DNA from: Candidatus Sulfopaludibacter sp. SbA3
GTDB lineage: Bacteria; Acidobacteriota; Terriglobia; Bryobacterales; Bryobacteraceae
Assembly (NCBI GenBank): GCA_945900935.1
Contig: CAMDKT010000040.1
Coordinates: forward strand, 1-17,532
Direction: 5' to 3'
Length of the DNA: 17,532 nucleotides
The notes beneath the pieces were generated by a model. The model saw only the letters and a list, made by a program, of their open reading frames with translations. It was not told the DNA's origin and made no database searches. Every line of letters starts with the position of its first letter. Position 1 is the first letter of the stretch. Positions 1 through 5,808 of the stretch are shown piece after piece. Position numbers and translations under genes: made by a program.

Positions 1-135
1 GGCAACAGGAGGAACCGGCTGATTTCGACGGAAGGCGGCAGCTTTCAATGGGTGGCACGAGCCGGATGAGTCGAGAGGCTCAAGTCCGGATCTGTGAGAG
101 GCTCGGGGTGCAACTCCCCGGGCCTACTCGGCGAC
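1..135 (+). mobile_element. 3' end of a group II intron (domains V and VI)
   Basis: The segment ends like a bacterial group II intron. A 34-nt domain V lies at 59-92. It is followed by a domain VI hairpin whose main stem pairs 100-108 with 116-124. A lower stem pairs GAG 96-98 with CTC 127-129. A126 sits unpaired between the two stems and is the expected branch-point adenosine. The sequence GAC at 133-135 fits the usual AY 3' end, so the 3' splice site is probably after 135. The rest of the intron and any reverse transcriptase gene would lie upstream of the window. Positions 1-58 hold no recognisable maturase sequence and may be domain IV. I cannot tell whether the full intron or only its tail is present. 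Confidence 0.75.
59..92 (+). ncRNA. Group II intron domain V hairpin
   Basis: The 34 nt begin GAGCCGGATGAG and end AAGTCCGGATC, with a central CGAGAGG. This has the length and layout of domain V, the catalytic hairpin carrying the AGC triad at its base. Stem pairs G-C, A-U, C-G, C-G and G-C are present. The triad G (position 61) faces an A (position 90) where the family normally has a U forming a G-U wobble. This may weaken catalysis or mark a decaying copy. Confidence 0.75.
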
Positions 136-469
136 TCTGGTGGCGACCAACCCGATCAAGGATTAGCCGGCCGGAACTCATCCGGACGATTGGTAGAACG
201 TGTTCCTCCCGGCGCGTTCTTGCGCTTGGGTTCACACCCCACATCGGAGGGGTAGATTCCGCATTCCTCAAAAAACGCAGACTGATGTTCTCAGGCTGGC
301 CTGGGTTGGCGAAGGGAGTCAGGCGGAGAAGAAATCGGCGCAAACTCGCCAGAGCAAGACAAGATCCCGGCCGACCAGCCGGACGCGCGGTGAGTTTCCC
401 TGTCATGGGCGCCTTTTGGCTTCGCGCCTCTCCCCAGCCCGGGCGATGGCCCGGCAGCCCGTCGTTTCC
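136..469. other. Stretch with no recognisable gene
   Basis: About 330 bases lie between the presumed intron end and the 3' end of the transposase remnant. Open frames exist on both strands, but none gives a protein I recognise and none has a convincing ribosome-binding site. The stretch is probably the 3' exon side of the intron plus debris of older mobile elements. Confidence 0.4.
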
Positions 470-1000
470 TTAGGCTTTTGCGCAATCGGAGGCGCGTCCT
501 TCAAACCGAAGTTCTTGTTCCAAGCACTGCCACGCTTGGTCTGCCGACGCGGCTTGGCCTGGGCTTCCACGGGCGAGGGCGAAGAGTCTCACCGTCAAGT
601 AGCGCTCTTGGAACCGCACAGCGATCAATCCGTCGAGCCGCTTTTCCACCCGCGCGTTTGCCTTGCGCAACCCAGCGGCGATCAACTGACGCTCGATCTG
701 ATAGAACTCGCCCTCGAATCGTAAAGTGTAGTTGGCACCTGTCGCGGCTCCATTTGACTCAGCGAAGCCGCCAGTGCTGTTGGCCGGCTCTACGGTCAGT
801 TCCCGCTCCAGCCACACCAGATACTCTTCCTCCAGATATTGGTTGGCTTGGTTGATTGCGCTGTCCCGAAATTCCACTCCACCCGCCCTTTGGCTTGCGG
901 AGAATGCGCCGCAATCCATATGATCCCCAGTTCCCGCAACGCCCGGCGAGATCTGCGCCGGTCTTTATGTCCACCAAGCGGCCACACTTGACCGCGGGTG
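470..1000 (-). pseudogene. Degenerate integrase-fold (ISNCY-like) transposase remnant
   Basis: Read on the minus strand, one frame gives ALRELGIIWIAAHSPQAKGRVE (about 965-895), the classic C-terminal stretch of an integrase catalytic core ending in the third acidic residue. The frame breaks after NFGTAQ near 869. The next frame picks up with QANQYLEEEYLVWLERELTV, then YTLRFEGEFYQIERQ and RVEKRLDGLIAVRFQERYLTV, the C-terminal domain typical of ISNCY-type transposases. From memory of the family, roughly 15 residues are missing at the break, and a further piece is missing between the VEPAN and YTLRF segments. The N-terminal helix-turn-helix and most of the catalytic core are absent. The upstream limit near 1000 is approximate because the frame also breaks there. 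The copy is clearly dead; the ISNCY label is inferred without a search. Confidence 0.68.
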
Positions 1001-1141
1001 TGGGCCGCATCCCGCTGATTGCGGACCCAGCCTACGCAATCAACACGGAGGGAACGATGAGGGGCGCGAGTAGAGCCGCGGATGCTCGAAACATTGGTCC
1101 ATTGTGGCATTTCCTATGGACCTGTATCCTCGTTGACAGTC

Positions 1142-1876
1142 ATGCAGATTTTCGGCAAAGCTATCCTCGTCACCGGCGGCGCCTCCGGGCTTGGGGCCGC
1201 CACCGCCGCCGCCCTCTCCGCCGCCGGCGCGCACCCATTCGTTCTGGACCTGCAATCCGCTCCCGCGCCATCCGTTCAAGGCAGCATTACCAGCCCCGAT
1301 CAAGTCCAGCGGGCCATTCAACTCGCCGTCGAAACGCACGGCGCACTGCACGGCGTCGTCCATTGCGCGGGCCTCGCCGCCGCCCAGCGCACGGTGGGGA
1401 AGGATGGGCCGCTGCCTCTGGCCGATTTTGAACGTGTGATTCATGTGAATTTGATTGGCGCATTCAATGTCGTTCGCCTAACCGCCGCCGCTATGATGCA
1501 AAACGCCCCGGACATCGAAGGCGAGCGTGGCGTGATCATTCTAACCTCCTCCATTGCCGCCTTCGATGGCCAGATCGGCCAAGCCGCCTACGCCGCGTCG
1601 AAGGCTGGCATAGCGGGACTGACCCTCCCGCTTGCCCGCGAGTTCGCCCGTAGCGGCATCCGCGTTGTATCGATAGCGCCTGGCCTGTTCGATACACCGC
1701 TGCTCGCCGCGCTCCCAATGGCCGTCAAAGAACAACTCGGAGCAACGGTCCCTTTCCCCAGCCGCCTCGGCCGCCCGGAGGAGTACGCCCAACTGGCGCT
1801 CGCAATTCTGGCCAATCCCATGCTGAACGGCGAGACTATTCGCCTCGACGGCGCCCTCCGCATGCCACCCAAATGA
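1142..1876 (+). CDS. SDR-family dehydrogenase, 3-hydroxyacyl-CoA dehydrogenase type II (HSD10)-like
   Basis: This 244-residue protein is a classical short-chain dehydrogenase predicted to oxidise a 3-hydroxyacyl-CoA or a related secondary alcohol with NAD(H) in the cytoplasm. The nucleotide-binding motif TGGASGLG spans residues 11-18. N103, S137, Y150 and K154 form the catalytic tetrad, the last two in YAASK. The C-terminal half (GQIGQAAYAASKAGIAG, APGLFDTPLLAALP, VPFPSRLGRPEEYA, LNGETIRLDGALRM) matches the HSD10/FadB2-like subfamily closely, which supports a fatty-acid or branched amino-acid oxidation role. The usual NNAG motif reads HCAG (74-77). The ATG at 1142 was chosen because Rossmann strand 1 begins right after it; an in-frame ATG at 1082 would add 20 unconserved residues. 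No clear ribosome-binding site is visible. The gene stands alone between transposon debris and rpsO, so context does not narrow the substrate. Confidence 0.88.
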   Translation: MQIFGKAILVTGGASGLGAATAAALSAAGAHPFVLDLQSAPAPSVQGSITSPDQVQRAIQLAVETHGALHGVVHCAGLAAAQRTVGKDGPLPLADFERVIHVNLIGAFNVVRLTAAAMMQNAPDIEGERGVIILTSSIAAFDGQIGQAAYAASKAGIAGLTLPLAREFARSGIRVVSIAPGLFDTPLLAALPMAVKEQLGATVPFPSRLGRPEEYAQLALAILANPMLNGETIRLDGALRMPPK

Positions 1877-1894
1877 AAACTGCGGTTCAAGCTG

Positions 1895-1903
1895 TGCTAT
1901 CCT
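1895..1903 (+). promoter_or_regulatory. Possible extended -10 promoter for rpsO-pnp
   Basis: TGCTATCCT has the TG-n-TAnnnT form of an extended -10 element and lies just after the dehydrogenase stop. It would start a transcript near 1910, about 48 nt before the rpsO ATG. No good -35 hexamer is visible, so this is tentative. Confidence 0.3.
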
Positions 1904-1957
1904 AAATCTTGAATAATAGCGATTAAGGTAAGACTAAGGAGTATCCACAGCAACACC

Positions 1958-2227
1958 ATGGCCCTGGCAATTGAGTCCAAGACGAACATTATTAGCAAGT
2001 ACCGGATCAATAAGAACGATTGTGGTTCGCCAGAGGTGCAGGTAGCGCTCTTGAGCCAACGTATCACCGAGCTCACAGGGCACTTTAAGTCCCACAAGAA
2101 GGACTTCGGTTCCCGCCGTGGTTTGTTAACCATGGTGGCGCGCCGTCGTCGCCTTCTGGACTACCTCAAGAGCCGCGGTCTGGAACGTTATCAGACTCTG
2201 ATCTCCAGCATTGGTATTCGCCGCTAG
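1958..2227 (+). CDS. rpsO: 30S ribosomal protein S15
   Basis: This 89-residue protein is the small-subunit protein S15, which binds the central domain of 16S rRNA early in 30S assembly and forms a bridge to the 50S subunit. The length is the family standard. The hallmarks GSPEVQVALLSQRI, LTGHFKSHKKDFGSRRGLL, RRRRLLDYLKSR and the end IGIRR are all present. The ATG at 1958 gives the conserved MAL start. The best Shine-Dalgarno-like sequence, TAAGGAG at 1935-1941, is 16 nt upstream, longer than usual, which leaves room for leader structure. S15 genes in several bacteria are autoregulated through 5' leader RNA; no specific fold could be assigned here. pnp follows 146 nt downstream in the same direction, the classic rpsO-pnp order. 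Confidence 0.98.
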   Translation: MALAIESKTNIISKYRINKNDCGSPEVQVALLSQRITELTGHFKSHKKDFGSRRGLLTMVARRRRLLDYLKSRGLERYQTLISSIGIRR

Positions 2228-2244
2228 TGGAGCTTCGATCGGTA

Positions 2245-2344
2245 CGGGTTTTCGTATAGACCCGGCAAATCCGCTCTGGTGAGCGGACCCACCCTCGTTC
2301 AAAACACTCCCGTCTCCTTGATTCCCGTTCGCGCCGGAAAGCGC
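2245..2344 (+). promoter_or_regulatory. Hairpin series in the rpsO-pnp spacer
   Basis: Three consecutive RNA hairpins can be drawn. CGGGT 2245-2249 pairs with ACCCG 2260-2264. TCCGCTC 2270-2276 pairs perfectly with GAGCGGA 2281-2287 over a TGGT loop. GCGC 2331-2334 pairs with GCGC 2341-2344. None has a T-run, so these are not simple terminators. In enterobacteria the same spacer carries RNase III and RNase E processing sites that set pnp expression; a similar role here is an inference from position. Confidence 0.45.
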
Positions 2345-2373
2345 GGAGAATTACAAAGGTTCAAGGAAATAAA

Positions 2374-4479
2374 ATGTTGCATAAAGTCGAGATCGACCTG
2401 TTTGGCACGCAGCTCTCTATAGAGTCGGGCGTGATGGCCAAGCAGGCAGACGGGGCCGTGATCGTCCGTTCGGGCGATAACGTGGTGCTCGTCACCGCTT
2501 GCTGTTCCGGCAAGGCTCGCCCCGGCGCGAGCTTCTTCCCATTGACGGTTGACTACCGCGAGGCGACCTACGCCGCCGGTAAGTTCCCCGGCGGATTCAT
2601 CAAGCGCGAAGGCCGCATGACCGAGAAGGAAACGCTGACGTGCCGCCTGATCGATCGCCCCGTCCGCCCGCTGTTCCCCGATGGGTTCAAGCACGAGACC
2701 CAGATCATCGGCCTCGTCTTTTCCGCTGAGACCGAACGCGACCCCGGTCCGCTGGCCATGGTTGGCGCAGGCGCCGCTCTCGGCATTTCGAATATTCCGT
2801 TTCATGAAGTGCTCGCCGCGGTTCGAGTCGGCAAGGTGGACGGCAAGTTCATCGCCAACCCGACGTACGAACAGACCAAGGCAAGCGCGATCAGCCTGAT
2901 CGTCGCCGCTACCGAAACCGGCGTGGTCATGGTGGAAGCCGGCGCCAAGCACGTTGACGAAGAAGACGTGCTGCAGGCCCTGGAATTCGGCCACGAATGC
3001 TGCAAGAAAATCTGTGCCGGCATTCGCGAATTGATGCGGCTCTGCGGCAAGACGAAGCGCGAGTTCGTCTCGCCCACCATCAATCAGGAGATGTTGGCGC
3101 AGATCGACACGCTGGTTCGCGCGGACCTCACCGACGCGATGGACACCAAGAAGTACAAAAAGATCGATTCCTACGCTCGCATTGACGCTCTGCACGCCAA
3201 AGCGGAAGCCGCCTTCCCTGAAGAACAGCGCTCCGAAGCCGGCGGCGTATTTGATCATTTGAAGGAAAAGATCTTCCGCGACGAAATGTTGAAAGCCCGC
3301 CGCCGTCCCGATGGCCGCGCCTTTGACGAAGTTCGCGATATCGACTGCCAGGTCGGCCTCCTGCCCCGCACCCACGGATCGGCCCTCTTCACTCGCGGCG
3401 AAACGCAGGCGCTGGTTACCTGCACCCTCGGCACGAAGGACGACGAGCAGCGGATTGAGATGCTCGACCCCGCGGAACTCTCCAAGCGCTTCATGCTGCA
3501 CTACAATTTCCCGCCGTTCTCGGTGGGCGAAGTGGGCTTCATGCGCGGCGCAGGCCGTCGCGAAATCGGCCACGGCGCTCTGGGCGAACGCGCGACCATC
3601 GCCGTCGTTCCCGACGAAAAGACCTTCCCCTACACCATTCGCATCGTCTCCGATATTCTGGAATCGAACGGCTCCTCGTCGATGGCCTCGGTCTGCGGCG
3701 GATCGCTCGCGATGATGGACGCCGGTGTGCCGATTGACCGCGCCGTCGCCGGTATCGCCATGGGTCTCGTCAAAGAAGGCGACGCCTACGCGATTCTCAC
3801 CGACATCGCCGGCGCCGAAGATCACTACGGCGACATGGACTTCAAGGTGGCCGGTTCTAAGGAAGGCATCACCGCCCTCCAGATGGATCTCAAGGTCCCC
3901 AACGTGCCCATCAGCCTGATGCGCGAAGCGCTCGATCAAGCCAAACGCGCCCGCCTGCACATTCTCGATAAGATGAATGCCTGCATCAGCACGCCGCGCC
4001 CGACGCTCTCGCTCTATGCCCCCCGCATCACCACCATCACCATCCCGGTGGACAAAATCCGCGAGCTGATCGGGCCGGGCGGCAAGATGATCCGCAGCAT
4101 CACCGACACCACGGGCGTCAAGATCGATGTCAACGACGACGGCCAGGTGAACATTTACGCGACCTCCGGCCTCGCCGGCGAAAAGGCGTTGCAGATGATT
4201 CAAGACATCTGCGCGGTGGCCGAGCCCGGTAAAACTTACCTCGGCAAAGTCGTCCGCATCGTCGATTTCGGCGCTTTTGTTGAAATCTTCCCCGGCACCG
4301 ATGGCCTCCTGCACATCTCCGAAATTTCGGAAAGCCGCGTGAATTCCGTCCGTGACGAGCTGAACGAAGGCGACCAGATCATGGTGAAGGTGCTGGCGCT
4401 GGAAGGCAACAAGATCAAGTTGAGCCGCCGGGCTATCTTGAAGGAACAGCGCGAAAAGCTCGCTTCAACGCCGAGCTAA
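2374..4479 (+). CDS. pnp: Polyribonucleotide nucleotidyltransferase (PNPase)
   Basis: This 701-residue 3'-5' exoribonuclease degrades RNA phosphorolytically, releasing nucleoside diphosphates, and can add tails in reverse. It acts in mRNA turnover, often with RNase E or a helicase. The order is standard: a first RNase PH domain (about 12-142), a helical linker, the catalytic second RNase PH domain (about 310-540), a KH domain with GPGG at 567-570, and an S1 domain from about 619 starting GKTYLGKVV. D483, D489 and K491 in EDHYGDMDFK correspond to the known catalytic residues D486, D492 and K494 of the E. coli enzyme. Full length is normal. The ATG at 2374 is preceded by AAGGA (2363-2367) at good spacing. 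A strong terminator follows the stop. Long antisense frames across this gene are codon-bias shadows. Confidence 0.98.
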   Translation: MLHKVEIDLFGTQLSIESGVMAKQADGAVIVRSGDNVVLVTACCSGKARPGASFFPLTVDYREATYAAGKFPGGFIKREGRMTEKETLTCRLIDRPVRPLFPDGFKHETQIIGLVFSAETERDPGPLAMVGAGAALGISNIPFHEVLAAVRVGKVDGKFIANPTYEQTKASAISLIVAATETGVVMVEAGAKHVDEEDVLQALEFGHECCKKICAGIRELMRLCGKTKREFVSPTINQEMLAQIDTLVRADLTDAMDTKKYKKIDSYARIDALHAKAEAAFPEEQRSEAGGVFDHLKEKIFRDEMLKARRRPDGRAFDEVRDIDCQVGLLPRTHGSALFTRGETQALVTCTLGTKDDEQRIEMLDPAELSKRFMLHYNFPPFSVGEVGFMRGAGRREIGHGALGERATIAVVPDEKTFPYTIRIVSDILESNGSSSMASVCGGSLAMMDAGVPIDRAVAGIAMGLVKEGDAYAILTDIAGAEDHYGDMDFKVAGSKEGITALQMDLKVPNVPISLMREALDQAKRARLHILDKMNACISTPRPTLSLYAPRITTITIPVDKIRELIGPGGKMIRSITDTTGVKIDVNDDGQVNIYATSGLAGEKALQMIQDICAVAEPGKTYLGKVVRIVDFGAFVEIFPGTDGLLHISEISESRVNSVRDELNEGDQIMVKVLALEGNKIKLSRRAILKEQREKLASTPS

Positions 4480-4500
4480 CGCTTCTAATCCCAAACCGAA

Positions 4501-4539
4501 ACGCCGCCGTTCCCCAAAAAGGGACGGCGGCGTTTTGTT
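4501..4539 (+). terminator. Rho-independent terminator of pnp
   Basis: CGCCGCCGT at 4502-4510 pairs with ACGGCGGCG at 4524-4532, and CCC 4512-4514 pairs with GGG 4521-4523, over an A-rich loop. A TTTTGTT tail follows. It starts 21 nt after the pnp stop. Confidence 0.92.
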
Positions 4540-4544
4540 ATGAT
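4536..4544 (+). promoter_or_regulatory. Possible extended -10 promoter within the terminator tail
   Basis: TGTTATGAT matches TG-n-TATAAT with one mismatch. A start about 7 nt downstream would fall near 4551, two bases before the ATG of the small ORF at 4553, giving an almost leaderless mRNA. There is no -35 box. The element could be chance in an AT-rich terminator tail. Confidence 0.3.
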
Positions 4545-4552
4545 CTATACAG

Positions 4553-4642
4553 ATGTCTGAGTTACTGCTTCCGTTCGCCGCCGTCGCCGCCTACTTCGCG
4601 CTGATGCGCTGGGTGCTGCCGCGCTTCGGCGTCCGGACTTGA
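4553..4642 (+). CDS. Small one-helix membrane peptide; possible in-frame TGA readthrough
   Basis: The frame encodes 29 residues: a hydrophobic helix (LLLPFAAVAAYFALM, about 4-18) followed by a basic end, RWVLPRFGVRT, then TGA at 4640-4642. There is no Shine-Dalgarno sequence, but a possible extended -10 sits immediately upstream. If the TGA were read through, the frame would continue MSGACDAESRRP and end at a TAA at 4742, overlapping the 3' end of the convergent gene. A 7-bp hairpin with loop GTC (4659-4675) begins 16 nt after the TGA, resembling a bacterial selenocysteine insertion element. The plainer reading is a real short peptide, or a gene cut short by insertion of the palindromic repeat at 4632-4675. 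I do not recognise a family with certainty. Confidence 0.4.
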   Translation: MSELLLPFAAVAAYFALMRWVLPRFGVRT

Positions 4643-4675
4643 ATGTCCGGAGCCTGTGACGCCGAGTCTCGGCGT
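4632..4675. repeat. Pair of perfect palindromes between convergent genes
   Basis: TCCGGAC (4632-4638) pairs with GTCCGGA (4645-4651) around TTGAAT. ACGCCGA (4659-4665) pairs with TCGGCGT (4669-4675) around GTC. The unit sits between the small ORF and the end of the minus-strand gene. It looks like a REP-type dispersed palindrome or a bidirectional 3'-end structure. No second copy is visible in this window. Confidence 0.55.
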
Positions 4676-4676
4676 C

Positions 4677-5735
4677 CTACTTCTTCCGGTTCTGGCGAAA
4701 CGGCAGAGGCAACACGCCCGTCTGCCCCTTCCGAAAAATAAGCTCCCAATGGGAGTCACTGCCCATGAAGAATCGCGCCCGGGCCCCGGCAGTCTTATCC
4801 GTATCGCCGGCGTCAAGGCCAACTGCCATCGGGTAGCAGCCCCCGCCCTCGATAAGCCGATCCGGCGATCCCCAGCCCTTCGGGTTTTCCAGGTTGCCGT
4901 TAAAGCTGACGTAGATGCCTTCGGCAGGCCAATCGGGCGCGCAACACGCATGGTTCAGCAGCATTACGAACTCGCCCAGCTCGCGGTTGTAGTGTACTGA
5001 TGGCCCCCAGAACGCATCGGTATTCGCACTCTCCCACGGCGTTCGCACGGTGAAAATTGGCGATACTTTTCCTGATATGCCAGGGGATTCCCACTTTTCA
5101 TCCCGATATTTCCAAACCGTCCCTACCGGATTGTCGCGGTCAGCGACGGCCATCCGGGCCACCGCCACGCCCTGCTCCGTAGCCGGTCCTCCGTAGACCG
5201 AGAAGAAAAAATACAGGTTCTTCTTTTCCTTGTCCACAATCACCGAAAAATCGCCATGCCCTCCGGCAAAGTATCCGTTCTTTGTCTCGCAGTTCGGTTC
5301 GTATCCGTCGGATAGAACGATCCCCAAGTCCCGGAACGTGTGCCCGTTGTCTTTGGATATCACGGCACCGATCACCGGCACGCCGATATAGCGGTCCCCA
5401 TCCATTGCGCAGTACGAATAAATCTCGTGATGATACCAGCCGTAAATCGTTCCGTCATCGTCCTGGTAAGTGGCTTCCAGCCACCACGGCGAAACCGTCG
5501 AGTTCAGCAGATGCGCGGCTCGGGCATACCGCATCCCCGACAGTTCCACGCCCTCACTCCGGATCGGCAGCCCGTCGGAATTGTATACATAGCGTTTCCC
5601 TTTCGCCCAGTGAATCGGGCTATTCGAATCGGCGACGCCGGGAAAATACACACCCTCAGCCTCCACAACTTCTACTTTCTGAGCTGTGACCGGAAACACC
5701 ATCAAACAGACTAAGAATCCAAAACGCAAAACCAT
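4677..5735 (-). CDS. Secreted glycosidase/sialidase-like beta-propeller protein of unknown substrate
   Basis: The 352-residue protein starts with a Sec signal peptide (MVLRFGFLVCLMVFPVTAQ) and is predicted to be exported. The body is rich in aromatics and strands. It has an Asp-box, SKDNGHTF (127-134), the S-x-D-x-G-x-T-F/W turn that marks blades of sialidase-type propellers. Other landmarks are SPIHW near the N-terminus, YFAGGHGDFSVIVD, EQGVAVARM and NTDAFWGPSVHYN. This pattern resembles uncharacterised secreted proteins (DUF4185-like, five-bladed propeller) that occur near carbohydrate genes. No catalytic residues can be named. The frame opens at 5822, but the ATG at 5735 places the signal peptide at the N-terminus and fits better. 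It is divergent from the broken symporter gene, which suggests a former shared locus with the symporter and sulfatase. Confidence 0.75.
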   Translation of the reverse strand: MVLRFGFLVCLMVFPVTAQKVEVVEAEGVYFPGVADSNSPIHWAKGKRYVYNSDGLPIRSEGVELSGMRYARAAHLLNSTVSPWWLEATYQDDDGTIYGWYHHEIYSYCAMDGDRYIGVPVIGAVISKDNGHTFRDLGIVLSDGYEPNCETKNGYFAGGHGDFSVIVDKEKKNLYFFFSVYGGPATEQGVAVARMAVADRDNPVGTVWKYRDEKWESPGISGKVSPIFTVRTPWESANTDAFWGPSVHYNRELGEFVMLLNHACCAPDWPAEGIYVSFNGNLENPKGWGSPDRLIEGGGCYPMAVGLDAGDTDKTAGARARFFMGSDSHWELIFRKGQTGVLPLPFRQNRKK

Positions 5736-5808
5736 ATACCTATATAGTGCAACCGAAGGGCCAAAGGTTACCCTATATAATTCGAATGTTTCCTGAAGGT
5801 GTTTACTC
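5736..5808. promoter_or_regulatory. Divergent promoter region of propeller and symporter genes
   Basis: This 73-bp spacer is much more AT-rich than its surroundings. On the plus strand it contains a perfect TATAAT at 5776-5781, about 28 nt before the symporter start codon, and GAAGGT (5795-5800) as ribosome-binding site. On the minus strand a TATATA lies at about 5743-5748, close to the propeller gene start. No good -35 box pairs with either, so promoter positions are tentative. Confidence 0.4.

Noticed and set aside
2299..4314. A 671-codon open frame antisense to pnp
   Set aside because: It is a shadow of GC-rich codon use in pnp, with a low-complexity sequence full of A, G, D, H and F and no family motif; pnp itself is unmistakable.
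4501..4539. pnp terminator considered as part of the downstream palindromic repeat
   Set aside because: Its stem sequence differs from both palindromes at 4632-4675 and it has its own T-run, so it stands alone as a terminator.
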